DNA of 64,000 bases from Pseudomonas sp. R5-89-07 (GCF_003851685.1 NZ_CP027727.1:5766001-5830000), one strand, 5' to 3'; shown: positions 1 to 13,026, counted from the first letter of the stretch. Translations and numbers: made by a program. The notes: generated by a model from the letters alone, not told the origin.

Positions 1-118
1 CAGTTGTCCTGCGTCGTTGTCTGGATACGTTCTGTAAAACCTCCCCCGCTTTGCTTTTCTCACCCTCGTCTACCCTTGAATAACCCGCAGGAAGCGGCCT
101 CCATTTCAAGGATCGAGC

Positions 119-1615
119 ATGTCCCTCGCCATCGTCCACAGCCGCGCCCAGATCGGCGTTGAAGCTCCCGTCGTTACCGTCGAAGTGCATATGGCCAATG
201 GCTTGCCATCCCTGACCCTGGTGGGTTTGCCGGAAACCGCGGTCAAGGAAAGCAAGGACCGCGTTCGCAGCGCCATTCTCAACTCGGCCCTGCAATACCC
301 AGCGCGGCGCATCACGCTCAACCTCGCGCCCGCCGACCTGCCCAAGGACGGCGGGCGGTTTGACCTGGCGATTGCCCTGGGGATCCTGGCGGCCAGCATG
401 CAGGTGCCGGCATTGATGCTCGATGACGTCGAGTGCCTGGGAGAGTTGGCGCTGTCCGGCGAGGTACGCGCGGTGAAAGGCGTGTTGCCGGCCGCGCTGG
501 CGGCGCGCAAGGCCGGGCGCACCCTGATAGTGCCCAGGGCGAACGCTGAGGAAGCTTGCCTGGCGTCAGGGTTGAAGGTGATTGCGGTAGATCACTTGCT
601 GCAGGTGGTGGCGCACTTGAATGGGCATGTACCGATCGAGCCCTACAAGTCCGACGGCTTGCTGTATTTGAATAAGCCTTACCCGGACCTCAATGAAGTA
701 CAGGGCCAGTTGGCCGCCAAGCGTGCCTTGCTGATCGCCGCGGCGGGGGCGCATAACCTGTTATTCAGCGGGCCGCCCGGCACCGGCAAGACCTTGCTCG
801 CCAGCCGCCTGCCGGGCTTGCTGCCACCGCTCAGCGAGCAGGAAGCACTGGAAGTCGCGGCGATTCAATCCGTGGTCAGCCTGGCCCCGCTAAGTCATTG
901 GCCGCACCGGCCGTTCCGCCAGCCGCACCACTCGGCGTCCGGCCCCGCGCTGGTCGGCGGAGGATCGAAGCCGCAACCGGGGGAAATCACCCTGGCCCAT
1001 CACGGCGTGTTGTTCCTGGACGAGTTGCCGGAGTTCGACCGCAAAGTCCTGGAGGTACTGCGCGAGCCGCTCGAGTCGGGACATATTGTGATTTCCCGCG
1101 CGCGGGACCGGGTGAGTTTCCCGGCGCGCTTCCAACTGGTCGCGGCGATGAACCCCTGCCCTTGCGGTTATATGGGCGAACCCAGCGGCCGTTGTCGGTG
1201 CACGCCGGAACAGATTCAACGCTACCGCAACAAGCTCTCGGGGCCGCTATTGGACCGCATCGATTTGCACCTGACCGTGGCGCGGGAGGCCACGGCACTG
1301 AGCCCGGCCCAACAGACCGGCGACAACACTGCGAAAACCGCCGCCCTGGTTGCCGACGCACGGGAGCGCCAGCAACGACGCCAGGGCTGCGCCAATGCGT
1401 TCCTCGATCTGCCGGGGCTGCGCGAGTACTGCACGCTGGCAAAGGTCGATGAAGGCTGGCTGGAAAGTGCATGTGAGCGACTGACACTGTCGCTGCGCGC
1501 GGCTCATAGGCTGCTCAAGGTGGCGCGCACTTTGGCGGACCTCGAACAAACAGAAGCAATCGCTCGCCACCATCTGCAAGAGGCCTTGCAGTACCGTCCG
1601 GCGGCGATCAATTGA
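119..1615 (+). CDS. comM: ComM/YifB-family Mg-chelatase-like AAA+ ATPase
   Basis: This 498-residue protein belongs to the YifB/ComM family, whose studied members are hexameric helicases that drive branch migration when single-stranded DNA is recombined during natural transformation. The N-terminal ChlI-like domain covers about residues 1-170. The AAA+ core has a Walker A motif GPPGTGKT at 218-225 and a Walker B motif VLFLDE at 297-302. A cysteine cluster typical of the family lies at residues 347, 349, 359 and 361, followed by SGPLLDRID near 374-382. The ATG follows an AAGGA ribosome site. The gene stands alone; the 118 bases before it show no gene. Length is normal for the family. The family assignment is firm, while a competence role in this organism is inference. 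Confidence 0.95.
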   Translation: MSLAIVHSRAQIGVEAPVVTVEVHMANGLPSLTLVGLPETAVKESKDRVRSAILNSALQYPARRITLNLAPADLPKDGGRFDLAIALGILAASMQVPALMLDDVECLGELALSGEVRAVKGVLPAALAARKAGRTLIVPRANAEEACLASGLKVIAVDHLLQVVAHLNGHVPIEPYKSDGLLYLNKPYPDLNEVQGQLAAKRALLIAAAGAHNLLFSGPPGTGKTLLASRLPGLLPPLSEQEALEVAAIQSVVSLAPLSHWPHRPFRQPHHSASGPALVGGGSKPQPGEITLAHHGVLFLDELPEFDRKVLEVLREPLESGHIVISRARDRVSFPARFQLVAAMNPCPCGYMGEPSGRCRCTPEQIQRYRNKLSGPLLDRIDLHLTVAREATALSPAQQTGDNTAKTAALVADARERQQRRQGCANAFLDLPGLREYCTLAKVDEGWLESACERLTLSLRAAHRLLKVARTLADLEQTEAIARHHLQEALQYRPAAIN

Positions 1616-1647
1616 GCCGTGCGCCCCTATATTCGGAATGCGGTGGC

Positions 1648-3624
1648 TTAGCGGAACCGGTCCACTTCATGCCGCAAGCCCGCCGCCAAAGTCTCCAGCT
1701 CCTTGGCGGTGATCGCCAGGTTCGACACCACTTCACGCTGCTCGCTGTTAGCCAGCGCAATACTCTGCAGGTTGCTGCTGAGCAAGGTCGCGGTGCTGCT
1801 CTGCTCTTGCGTGGCCGTGGTGATTGCGGCGAACTGCTGGCCGGCCGAACGGCTTTGCTCGTCGATGCGCGCCAGGGCCGAGGCCACGTCGGCGTTGCGC
1901 GACAGGCCTTCCTGCATCAGCACATTACCGTGCTCCATGGTGCTGATGGCATTCCCGGTTTCCTGCTGGATGCTCTGGATCATGCCGGAAATTTCATCGG
2001 TGGCCTGGCGAGTGCGCGAGGCCAGGTTGCGCACTTCGTCGGCGACCACGGCAAAACCACGGCCTTGCTCGCCGGCACGGGCGGCTTCGATGGCCGCGTT
2101 CAAAGCCAGCAGGTTGGTCTGTTCCGCGATAGACGTAATCACGCCGACGATGCCGCCGATCTCCTGGGAACGCTGGCCCAAGGTGTTGATCACCGTGGCG
2201 GTGCTGTTCAGGGCGGTGGCGATATGTTCCAGGGACGACGACGCCTCTTGCATCGAGGCACGCCCGATACGGGTCTGCTGGGCATTTTCCTGGGCCAGAC
2301 GCTCGGTGCTGCCCATGTTGTCGGCGATATTCAGGGAGGTGGCGCTGAATTCTTCCACCGCGCCCGCCATGCTGGTGATCTCACCGGACTGCTGCTCCAT
2401 GCCTTCATAGGCACCGCCAGACAAACCGGACAACGCCTGGGCACGGCTGTTGACCTCTTCAGCTGCCTTGCGAATGTGCGAAACCATGGTCGACAGCGCT
2501 TCGCCCATCTGGTTGAAGCTGCGCGCCAACTGGCCGATTTCGTCATGGCTGGAAACGTTGAGGCGCGCGCTCAGGTCGCCCGCACCGAGCGCTTCGGCTT
2601 GGCGCACCAGGTCACTCAATGGCGCGAGCTTGCTGCGCAACAGCCACACCGTGGCGCCCACCGCCAACAGCATGGCCAGCACGCTGCCGATCACCAGGCG
2701 CAGGCCGACGTCCCAGGTCACCGCACGAATTTCAGCCTTGGGCATGCTCGCCACTACCGCCCAGGGGCCGCCTTCGAACGGTACCGAGACGCTGTAGAAA
2801 TCTTCGTTCTCGTCGCTCCAGAAGCGGCCTACACCCGGCTTCTTCGCCAGGTCGAGCATTACTGGAATGGCTTGGTCCAGGGCTTGTACACCGGCCGGCG
2901 GCACCAGCCAGTGCTTCTGTTCATCCAGCAGCGAAAGGGAGCCGGTCTGGCCGATACGGAAGCGCTTGAGGTTGTCGAACTGGGCTTTCTGTTCGTCGGT
3001 GTAGTCGAAACCGATGAACAACACTGCGATGACTTTGCCGCTGGCATCACGCACCGGGCTGTACTGGGTCATATAGGAGCGGTCGAACAACACGGCCCGA
3101 CCGATGTAGGCCTGCCCGCCAAACACACGCTGGTAGGCCGGGCCCTGGCGATCGAGCACGGTGCCGATGGCGCGGTTACCGTCCTGCTTGGTCAGGGAGG
3201 TGCTGATGCGAACAAAGTCATCGCCGCTGCGCACGAATACCGTGGCCACACCGCCGGACATGGCCTTGAATTCATCCACTTCACTGAAGTTGTTGTTCAG
3301 CAACTCGCTGCCCAGGTAGAGGCTTGGGGTCTGCACACCGGCCACGGCGACTGGCTGCTCCGGGCGCACGCTCAAGCCGGCGCCAAAGCGCTTCTCAAAC
3401 AGCCCGCTCAAACGCTGGGTGCTCTCGCGCAAGGTGCTGTGGAAAGTATTGAGTTGGTCGGCAAGCAGGCGCGCCTCGCTGGCCAGGTGTTCCTCGCGAG
3501 TGGCGAGGTTGGCGGTGTCGAGGGAGCGTAGAGCGAAGACGGTACTGCCGCTGATAACGACAGCCAGAATTACGGCCAATGCGAGGCCTAACTGCGAAGC
3601 GATCCGAGCGCGAGGTTGAGACAT
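1648..3624 (-). CDS. Methyl-accepting chemotaxis protein with a Cache-type sensor domain
   Basis: A 658-residue inner-membrane chemoreceptor. Transmembrane helix 1 is at about 11-33. The periplasmic ligand domain at 35-305 carries patterns such as [10 protein letters not shown] and a [14 protein letters not shown] segment that resemble the Cache3/Cache2 fusion. Helix 2 is at 309-329 and a HAMP domain follows to about 382. The cytoplasmic coiled coil has the highly conserved signalling tip at about 491-540 ([20 protein letters not shown]). It should control a CheA kinase. The ligand cannot be read from sequence. A CAGGAG ribosome site precedes the ATG. In PAO1 this slot between comM and the LysR gene holds other genes as far as I recall, so this receptor is a lineage-specific neighbour. 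Confidence 0.93.
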   Translation of the reverse strand: MSQPRARIASQLGLALAVILAVVISGSTVFALRSLDTANLATREEHLASEARLLADQLNTFHSTLRESTQRLSGLFEKRFGAGLSVRPEQPVAVAGVQTPSLYLGSELLNNNFSEVDEFKAMSGGVATVFVRSGDDFVRISTSLTKQDGNRAIGTVLDRQGPAYQRVFGGQAYIGRAVLFDRSYMTQYSPVRDASGKVIAVLFIGFDYTDEQKAQFDNLKRFRIGQTGSLSLLDEQKHWLVPPAGVQALDQAIPVMLDLAKKPGVGRFWSDENEDFYSVSVPFEGGPWAVVASMPKAEIRAVTWDVGLRLVIGSVLAMLLAVGATVWLLRSKLAPLSDLVRQAEALGAGDLSARLNVSSHDEIGQLARSFNQMGEALSTMVSHIRKAAEEVNSRAQALSGLSGGAYEGMEQQSGEITSMAGAVEEFSATSLNIADNMGSTERLAQENAQQTRIGRASMQEASSSLEHIATALNSTATVINTLGQRSQEIGGIVGVITSIAEQTNLLALNAAIEAARAGEQGRGFAVVADEVRNLASRTRQATDEISGMIQSIQQETGNAISTMEHGNVLMQEGLSRNADVASALARIDEQSRSAGQQFAAITTATQEQSSTATLLSSNLQSIALANSEQREVVSNLAITAKELETLAAGLRHEVDRFR

Positions 3625-3801
3625 GACAGCTCCTGAGCCGAGGCCAGGATCATCCTGATCTCTTAGCGCTGCTCGGCGAATTATCTAATGGGAAACGTTT
3701 GTGCACGAGGGTTCCAACACCTTACTTCGGCGCGGTTTCGCAATACTTGAGCGATTCGCAGGGGTATCACGCAAACGATTGCATCACACACACCAAACCC
3801 T

Positions 3802-4722
3802 TCATTCGAGGCGTGCCACAGCAGGCAAAACCATCGCTTGCACCTCACCCTGAAGAAATTCCGCCAAGCGCCGCAAACGCTCACCACCGGGGCGGGTTTT
3901 CGGCCAAACCAGGTAATAACTTTCGCCGCTGGCGACGGCCGTTGGCCAGGGTAGGCTCAGGCGTTTCTGGGCGACGTCCTCGGCCACCATCAGCAGGTCG
4001 CCCATGGACACCCCATAACCCCGCGCGGCAGCGATCATGCCCAACTCGAGCGTGTCGAACACCTGCCCACCCTTGAGCGAAACGCGGGACGCCAGCCCCA
4101 TGCGCTCCAGCCAGTAACGCCAGTCGCGGCGATCCGGCGTCGGATGCAGCAGCTCCGCCGTTGCCAACCGCGCCACCTCCCACGGGCCGTCATCCAGCAG
4201 GTTGGGCGCGCCAACCGGAATGAGCATTTCGGGAAACAGGTAACTGGCCTCCCAATCCGCTGGGAAGTGCCCGTTGCTGAGCAATACCGCGCAATCGAAT
4301 GGTTCCTGGTTGAAGTCCACCTCATCGATGCTCATCCACGCACTGGTGAGCTGCACCTCGTTGCCCGGCTGCAAGGCCCTAAAGCGACTCAACCGCGCCA
4401 GCAGCCAGCGCATGGTCAGGGTGGACGGCGCTTTCATGCGCAAGATGTCGTCTTCGGCATTCAGGGTATGGCAGGCGCGCTCCAGGGCAGCGAAACCTTC
4501 GCGTACGCCGGGTAATAGCAAACGCGCCGCTTCGGTGAGCTGCAAGGTGCGGCCGCTGCGCTGGAAAAGACGGCAGGCGAAATGCTCCTCGAGGGTACGA
4601 ATATGCCGGCTGACCGCACTCTGGGTAATCGACAACTCCTCTGCCGCGCGGGTGAAGGAGTGGTGACGGGACGCGGCCTCGAATGCCCGCAAGGCGTAAA
4701 GCGGCGGAAGACGACGAGACAT
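3802..4722 (-). CDS. LysR-family transcriptional regulator (GcvA-like), divergent to a MATE pump
   Basis: A 306-residue LysR-type regulator. The winged helix-turn-helix is at about residues 8-66, with the recognition region around SITQSAVSRH (31-40), and the effector-binding domain fills the rest. The opening PPLYALRAFEAASRH is the form seen in GcvA/AmpR-like members. An upstream extension of the reading frame exists, but the ATG at 4722 is chosen because it begins the LysR motif and has a GGAG site just before it. It is divergent from the MATE transporter gene with about 150 bp between them, so it may control that gene and itself. The effector is unknown. Confidence 0.9.
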   Translation of the reverse strand: MSRRLPPLYALRAFEAASRHHSFTRAAEELSITQSAVSRHIRTLEEHFACRLFQRSGRTLQLTEAARLLLPGVREGFAALERACHTLNAEDDILRMKAPSTLTMRWLLARLSRFRALQPGNEVQLTSAWMSIDEVDFNQEPFDCAVLLSNGHFPADWEASYLFPEMLIPVGAPNLLDDGPWEVARLATAELLHPTPDRRDWRYWLERMGLASRVSLKGGQVFDTLELGMIAAARGYGVSMGDLLMVAEDVAQKRLSLPWPTAVASGESYYLVWPKTRPGGERLRRLAEFLQGEVQAMVLPAVARLE

Positions 4723-4873
4723 TCTGAAAGCTCCGACAGTGCTATCAGCAGACCCTACCAGAACAGACCAGGCATGAGTTTTAATCATGCAGATGATCGC
4801 ATTTATCCTTTTGTGCAATACGCGTAAAGCGCCGAGAATCAACCCTTTCCCTCCTCCTGAATTTTCGAGAGTG

Positions 4874-6277
4874 ATGATCATGCAGCATCCAGCACGCACC
4901 GAACTCTGGGCCATTCTGCGGCTGTCGGGGCCGTTGATTGCCTCACAGTTGGCGCACATGCTGATGGTGCTGACCGATACCCTGATGATGGCCCGCCTGA
5001 GCCCTGAAGCCCTGGCCGGCGGTGGCCTGGGCGCGGCGAGCTATTCGTTCGTGGCGATTTTCTGCATCGGTGTGATTGCGGCAGTGGGCACCCTGGTAGC
5101 TATCCGTCACGGTGCGGGCGATATCGAAGGCGCCACTCGCCTGACCCAGGCCGGGCTTTGGCTGGCGTGGTTAATGGCCCTGGCGGCGGCGCTGCTGCTG
5201 TGGAACCTCAAGCCGCTGCTGCTGATATTCGGCCAGACCGAAACCAACGTGCAGGCCGCCGGTCAATTCCTGACCCTCCTGCCCTTCGCCCTGCCCGGCT
5301 ACCTTAGCTTCATGGCGCTGCGCGGCTTCACCAGCGCCATCGGCAAAGCCACCCCGGTGATGGTGATCAGCTTATGCGGCACGGTGGTCAACTACCTGCT
5401 CAACCATGCGCTGATCGAAGGTATGTTCGGCCTACCCAAGCTCGGGTTGATGGGCATTGGCATGGTCACGGCGATTGTCGCCAATGGCATGGCGCTGGCG
5501 CTGATGTGGTACATCCGCAGCAACCGGACCTACGCCGCCTACCCCCTGAGTACCGGCCTGTTGCGCCTCAATACCCGGTACCTGCGCGAGCTGTGGCGCC
5601 TGGGCCTGCCGATCGGCGGCACTTATGCGGTGGAAGTCGGGCTGTTCGCTTTCGCGGCGCTGTGCATGGGCACCATGGGCAGCACGCAGTTGGCGGCGCA
5701 CCAGATAGCCCTGCAAATCGTCTCGGTGGCGTTCATGGTCCCGGCGGGCATGTCCTACGCGATCACCATGCGCATCGGCCAGCATTATGGTGCCGGGCAA
5801 TTGTTGAATGCACGCCTGGCCGGGCGCGTCGGCATTGGCTTTGGCGCCCTGGTGATGCTGGGGTTCGCCGCTGTGCTCTGGCTGTTTTCCGACCCGCTGA
5901 TCGGACTGTTCCTCGACCATAACGACCCGGCCTTTCACGACGTGATCGTGCTCGCCGTCAGCCTGCTGGCCGTCGCGGCCTGGTTCGAGCTGTTCGACGG
6001 CGTGCAGACCATTGCCATGGGCTGCATCCGTGGCCTCAAGGACGCCAAGACCACGTTCCTGGTGGGACTCGGTTGCTACTGGCTGATCGGCGCGCCATCA
6101 GCCTGGTTGATGGCATTCACCCTGGGCTGGGGGCCGACCGGCGTGTGGTGGGGCCTGGCGCTGGGGTTGGCGTGCGCGGCGGTGAGCCTGACGTGGGCGT
6201 TCGAAGCGAAAATGAAACGCATGATCCGACGAGAGCCGCAAACACACACTGCTTTCGAGGCAGCACAGACGCACTAA
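4874..6277 (+). CDS. MATE-family multidrug efflux transporter (NorM/PmpM type)
   Basis: A 467-residue integral membrane protein with about twelve hydrophobic helices in two MatE repeats. It matches NorM-like cation-coupled drug exporters by length and by its opening, a short polar N-terminus followed by LWAILRLSGPLIASQLAHML. P. aeruginosa PmpM is the best studied relative I know of in the genus; whether this is its true ortholog is not settled. The frame is open upstream, but the ATG at 4874 (or the second one at 4880) is favoured because it follows CGAGAG and starts the conserved region. It is divergent from the LysR regulator, which suggests local control. Substrates are unknown. Confidence 0.93.
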   Translation: MIMQHPARTELWAILRLSGPLIASQLAHMLMVLTDTLMMARLSPEALAGGGLGAASYSFVAIFCIGVIAAVGTLVAIRHGAGDIEGATRLTQAGLWLAWLMALAAALLLWNLKPLLLIFGQTETNVQAAGQFLTLLPFALPGYLSFMALRGFTSAIGKATPVMVISLCGTVVNYLLNHALIEGMFGLPKLGLMGIGMVTAIVANGMALALMWYIRSNRTYAAYPLSTGLLRLNTRYLRELWRLGLPIGGTYAVEVGLFAFAALCMGTMGSTQLAAHQIALQIVSVAFMVPAGMSYAITMRIGQHYGAGQLLNARLAGRVGIGFGALVMLGFAAVLWLFSDPLIGLFLDHNDPAFHDVIVLAVSLLAVAAWFELFDGVQTIAMGCIRGLKDAKTTFLVGLGCYWLIGAPSAWLMAFTLGWGPTGVWWGLALGLACAAVSLTWAFEAKMKRMIRREPQTHTAFEAAQTH

Positions 6278-6319
6278 GGTCCTACTCGATTTTGGATTGG
6301 GTTTACAAGGCTGGCATGT

Positions 6320-7984
6320 TTAGCCCAACAACGCCTGCTGGCTCTGGCCAAACGTCAGGTACTCCACCAGCTCAGCCAACGGCAACGGTTTACTGATCAA
6401 ATAACCCTGGGCTTGATCGCAACCAAACAGTTTCAAAAGCTCAAGCTGCTCCGAGGTCTCCACGCCTTCGGCCACCACTTCCAGGTTGAGGTTGTGGGCC
6501 AGGTTGATCATGGCGTGCACCAGCTTGCGATTCTCTTCGCGCTCCTCCATGCCGCCGACGAAGCTCTTGTCAATCTTCAACAAGGCAATCGGCAGGCTGT
6601 TGAGGTGCACGAACGATGAGAAACCGGTGCCGAAGTCGTCCAGGGAAAACCGTACGCCGAGGCGGCCGAGGGCGTCCATGGTCTGTTTGACCAGGTCGCT
6701 GCGACGCATCACGGCGGTTTCGGTCAACTCGAACTCCAGCCATTGCGCTTCCACGCCGCGCTCGGCAATCAGCCGGCTGAGGGTCGAGAGCAACTGGCTG
6801 TCCTGGAACTGGCGAAACGACAGGTTGACCGCCATGTGCAACGCCGGCAGGCCACGTTCGCGCAGGTCCTGCATGTCGCGCAAGGCGCGGGCAATCACCC
6901 AGTAACCCAATGGCACGATCAAGCCACTCTGCTCGGCCAGGGGCACGAATTCGCTCGGTGGCAACAGGCCACGCTCGCCATGACGCCAGCGCACCAGGGC
7001 TTCCAGACCGACGATATGCCCGTCATCCAGGTCCAGGCGCGGCTGGTAGTGCAGCTCCAGTTCATCACGGCGCAAGGCACGGCGCAATTCGCTTTCCAGG
7101 TCGGCCAGGCTGCGCGCGTTGCGATTGATGCGTTCGTTGAAGATGTGAAAAGTACAGCCCTGGGTGCTTTTGGCCTGCTGCATGGCGATATGGGCATGCC
7201 ACATCAACGGGTCGGCCCCGGCGCGGGCACGGGCATGCGCCACACCCAGGCTGCAGCCGATCAACAGGCTTTCACCGTCCACCCAGTAAGGCTCGGCCAT
7301 CACTTCGGTGATGCGCTCGGCCATCCATTCGGCGCGCTGGGGCGCACGGCGGGTGTCGATCAGCAGCGCGAACTCATCGCTGCCCAGGCGCGCCAGTTGA
7401 TCACCGGCTTCCAGCTGGCTCTTGAGCCGTGACACCACCTGCAGGATCAAGCGATCACCGGCCTGGTGACCAAGGGCATCGTTGGCATGACGGAAGTTGT
7501 CCAGGTCCAGATGCCCAAGGGCCAGGCCGCGGCCTTCGTTATCCGCCAGCCGCGCCGCCAGCAGGGTCTGGAAACCCTGGCGGTTGGCGATACCGGTGAG
7601 CGGGTCCTGTTCGGCCAGGCGCTGCAGCGTGTTTTCCAGCACGCCGCGCTCACGCACATGGCGCAGACAGCGGCGCAGGGTATCGGCGTCCAGCACGGAA
7701 TGGATCAGCCAATCGCTGACACCGAGCGGCGAAACCAGCGGCTCCTGTTCCAGCAACAATACACACGGCAAGCTGCAGCGGCCGGGACCGGGTTGCAGAG
7801 GGGGTGTGGTCAACAGCACCGCACTGTGGTCGTCGTCGAACAGACGACTCACCGAGTCCCAGTTGGGCGCACTGATCAGCACAGCCCCGTCGCCCATCGG
7901 CGCCAGGCACTCGCGCAACAACGCCGCCCACTCAGGCTCATCGGCCAACAGCAGCAAACGCAAGGGTTCGACAGGCGTAGACAA
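6320..7984 (-). CDS. Cyclic-di-GMP phosphodiesterase with degenerate GGDEF and intact EAL domain (ProE-like)
   Basis: A 554-residue cytoplasmic protein with no transmembrane helix. Residues 1-115 form a receiver-like N-terminal region lacking a clear phospho-acceptor pattern. The GGDEF domain (about 120-285) reads GSDEF at 201-205 in place of GGDEF, so cyclase activity is doubtful. The EAL domain (about 300-545) keeps the catalytic set: E328 of EAL, N387, E419, the DD pair 449-450, K470, E506 and Q526. It is therefore predicted to degrade c-di-GMP to pGpG. The position just before rep matches PAO1 PA5295, described as the phosphodiesterase ProE that limits exopolysaccharide; that identity rests on synteny and memory. 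Confidence 0.93.
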   Translation of the reverse strand: MSTPVEPLRLLLLADEPEWAALLRECLAPMGDGAVLISAPNWDSVSRLFDDDHSAVLLTTPPLQPGPGRCSLPCVLLLEQEPLVSPLGVSDWLIHSVLDADTLRRCLRHVRERGVLENTLQRLAEQDPLTGIANRQGFQTLLAARLADNEGRGLALGHLDLDNFRHANDALGHQAGDRLILQVVSRLKSQLEAGDQLARLGSDEFALLIDTRRAPQRAEWMAERITEVMAEPYWVDGESLLIGCSLGVAHARARAGADPLMWHAHIAMQQAKSTQGCTFHIFNERINRNARSLADLESELRRALRRDELELHYQPRLDLDDGHIVGLEALVRWRHGERGLLPPSEFVPLAEQSGLIVPLGYWVIARALRDMQDLRERGLPALHMAVNLSFRQFQDSQLLSTLSRLIAERGVEAQWLEFELTETAVMRRSDLVKQTMDALGRLGVRFSLDDFGTGFSSFVHLNSLPIALLKIDKSFVGGMEEREENRKLVHAMINLAHNLNLEVVAEGVETSEQLELLKLFGCDQAQGYLISKPLPLAELVEYLTFGQSQQALLG

Positions 7985-8248
7985 GCTAGCTCCCTAGACT
8001 CTGCAAGAATTCGTTGGCGGTGGCATTATGACGTGCGGCCTGACAATGACAATGGCATGACAAATGATAGGTGTTATCAAACACGCTGACTGTGAAAATA
8101 GTCGCGATATCCCCTACATCCTGCGGCAAAGTAGCAAAACCGGCAAATTTAGATCGAGTGGTACGTCACACCGTCGTTCTAAGGCAGCAGAATCTTGCCA
8201 GCCTGTTAAAATGCCCGCCCTTTTGAACAACGACTCCCCGAACTCTGT

Positions 8249-10886
<2,638 letters not shown>

Positions 10887-10900
10887 ACCAACGCAGCTCG

Positions 10901-10995
10901 AAATGTGGGAGGGGGCTTGCCCCCGATTGCGGTGTATCAGTCACCAACTGGTTGGCTGACCCACAGCTATCGGGGGCAAGCCCCCTCCCACATTT
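10901..10995. repeat. REPIN, GGGGGCTTGCCCCC family (complete inverted pair)
   Basis: Two 27-base REP sequences in inverted order flank a short spacer: the left arm begins AAATGTGGGAGGGGGC and the right arm is its reverse complement ending CCTCCCACATTT. This is the non-autonomous REPIN form that RAYT transposases are thought to mobilise in P. fluorescens-type genomes. It sits between the convergent xpt and acetyl-CoA hydrolase genes, where it may also help end transcripts. Confidence 0.93.
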
Positions 10996-11010
10996 GTCTT
11001 GTGTTGGCGG

Positions 11011-12933
11011 TTAGTGCGCGGTGGCTTGTAGACCCGCGAGCAGCAGGCGCTGATACAGGTCCTCCTTGAACCCCTGCGGCTGATCCAGCCCCATCCGCCT
11101 CAGATGCTCGGGAAACGCTTCCGGATCCGGCGCATCCAGCGCTGCCTTGCCCAGCTCCAGCATCTCCGTCAGCTTGAATTTGCTCTTGAGCCAGTTCAGC
11201 GCGCGCAACAGGTCGCGCTCTTGGTCCGTGAAATCGCTGCCCAACGGATATTCCGGGAACAGGCGCCGATGCCTGGCTTGAATCGCCTGGAGCCGTTGCG
11301 GTGTGTTGTCGGCAAAGCGCGGGTCCAGCTTGAAATCCATGGGTAACTTGCCGGCCTTTTGCGCCTCTTCGATCAGCTCGCCCTGGAAGCGCGAGTCGGT
11401 GATATTGAGCAACGCCTCAATCACCTTGGCATCGGTCTGGCCACGCAAATCGGCAATGCCGTACTCGGTGATGACGATATCCCGCAGGTGCCGGGGAATG
11501 GTGCAATGGCCATACTCCCAGACGATATTCGAACTGACCTCCCCCGCCGACTCGCGCCAGCTGCGCAGGATCAGGATCGAACGCGCGCCCTCCAGCGCAT
11601 GGCCCTGGGCAACGAAGTTGTACTGCCCGCCCACGCCGCTGAGCACTCGGCCATCTTCCAACTGGTCGGCCACACCGGCACCGAGCAAGCTGACCATGAT
11701 CGCGCTGTTGATGAATCGCGCATCCTGACGCTGCAAACGCTTGAGCTCTTCCTGACCGTACAGCTCGTTGATATAGCTGATGCCGGTCATGTTGAATTCC
11801 AGCCGCTTGGCGTGGCTCATCTCCTGCAGGCGCTGGTAGAAACTGCGCGGGCCGAGAAAGAAGCCGCCATGGATCGAGATGCCATCGGGCTGCGCGGCAT
11901 CGTCGAGCAACCCGGCATTGGCCTGTTGCTGGGTCGCCACGTCCGGGTACACCTTGCGCCTGATGATCCCGGCATCCGCCAGTACCAGCAGGCCGTTGAC
12001 GAACATTTCGCTGCAACCGTAAAGGCCACGGGCGAACGGCTCAACGCCGCCCTCACGGCTGATCAAGGGCGCCCACTGATACACGTCCAGATCGGTCAGC
12101 AGCAATCGATAGGCCTCGTTGTCGGCCTGGCGCGCCAACAATGCGGCGGTCAGCGCATCGCCCATGGAGCCGATGCCGATCTGCAAAGTGCCGCCATCGC
12201 GCACAAGGGTGCTGGCATGCATACCGATAAAATGGTCCTGGAACCCCACCGGCATGTTTGGCGTGGAAAACAGCGTGGTGCTGTCTTTCTCATCGAGCAG
12301 GTAGTCGAAGGCGTCCATGCCCAACTCGGCATCGCCGGGCATGTAGGGCAAGTCGCTGTGGACCTGGCCGACGATCAGGATGGTCTCACCCGCCGCGCGC
12401 CGCTTGGCGATCATCGGCAGCAGGTCGAGGGTGATGTCCGGGTTGCAGCTCAGGCTCAGGCGGTCGGGATGCTCGGCGCTGCTGGCAACCAGCTGGGCCA
12501 CCAGGTTCAGGCCGGCGGCATTGATGTCCCGGGCTGCATGGCTGTAGTTACTGCTGACGTAATCCTGCTGGGCGGCGGCGCTGTGCAGCAGGCTGCCGGG
12601 CTGCATGAAGAATTGCTGCACGCGGATATTCTTCGGCAGGCAGTCCTTGTGCAGGTCTGCGAGAAAATCCAGCTCGGGATAATCGCCAAACACGCGCTCG
12701 ATAAAGGGTTCGAGAAAGCGCTTCTGCAAACCGTCGCCCAGAGTGGGCCGACCCAGGCTCAGCGCGGTGTAGATCGTCAGCGCCCGCTCGGGCAACTGTG
12801 CGACACGCCGGTACAGCGCGTTGACGAACAGATTGGGCTTGCCCAGCCCCAGCGGCATGCCCATATGGATATGCGCCGGCAAGCGGGCCAGTACGTCGTC
12901 AACTGCTTGCTCGATTGAACACAACTGCACCAT
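11011..12933 (-). CDS. Acetyl-CoA hydrolase/transferase-family protein, long form
   Basis: A 640-residue protein related to family I CoA transferases and acetyl-CoA hydrolases. The C-terminal half shows GVGGQYNFVAQ and ITEYGIADLRG; Glu490 in that last motif matches the catalytic glutamate position of the Cat1/Ach1 group. The N-terminal half has GLGKPNLFVNALYRR, a phosphate-binding-like glycine stretch. Well-known members are about 500 residues, so this form carries about 140 extra residues, including the C-terminal tail. The ATG at 12933 follows a GGGAG site; an earlier in-frame ATG would lack one. The CoA donor and acceptor are unknown. It lies downstream of cycB but is separated from it by a terminator. 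Confidence 0.85.
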   Translation of the reverse strand: MVQLCSIEQAVDDVLARLPAHIHMGMPLGLGKPNLFVNALYRRVAQLPERALTIYTALSLGRPTLGDGLQKRFLEPFIERVFGDYPELDFLADLHKDCLPKNIRVQQFFMQPGSLLHSAAAQQDYVSSNYSHAARDINAAGLNLVAQLVASSAEHPDRLSLSCNPDITLDLLPMIAKRRAAGETILIVGQVHSDLPYMPGDAELGMDAFDYLLDEKDSTTLFSTPNMPVGFQDHFIGMHASTLVRDGGTLQIGIGSMGDALTAALLARQADNEAYRLLLTDLDVYQWAPLISREGGVEPFARGLYGCSEMFVNGLLVLADAGIIRRKVYPDVATQQQANAGLLDDAAQPDGISIHGGFFLGPRSFYQRLQEMSHAKRLEFNMTGISYINELYGQEELKRLQRQDARFINSAIMVSLLGAGVADQLEDGRVLSGVGGQYNFVAQGHALEGARSILILRSWRESAGEVSSNIVWEYGHCTIPRHLRDIVITEYGIADLRGQTDAKVIEALLNITDSRFQGELIEEAQKAGKLPMDFKLDPRFADNTPQRLQAIQARHRRLFPEYPLGSDFTDQERDLLRALNWLKSKFKLTEMLELGKAALDAPDPEAFPEHLRRMGLDQPQGFKEDLYQRLLLAGLQATAH

Positions 12934-13026
12934 CCGACTGCTCCCGAACATTCCATGAATTGGGGTTGGACCGAGCTTGCCGGGTCTTTGCTGCAATGAA
13001 CAGCCATGAAAGATAATCCCAGGCAC

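Noticed and set aside
1612..3531. A 639-codon open frame on the plus strand
   Set aside because: It is antisense to the chemoreceptor, has low-complexity His/Gln/Gly-rich content typical of shadows in GC-rich DNA, and no ribosome site.
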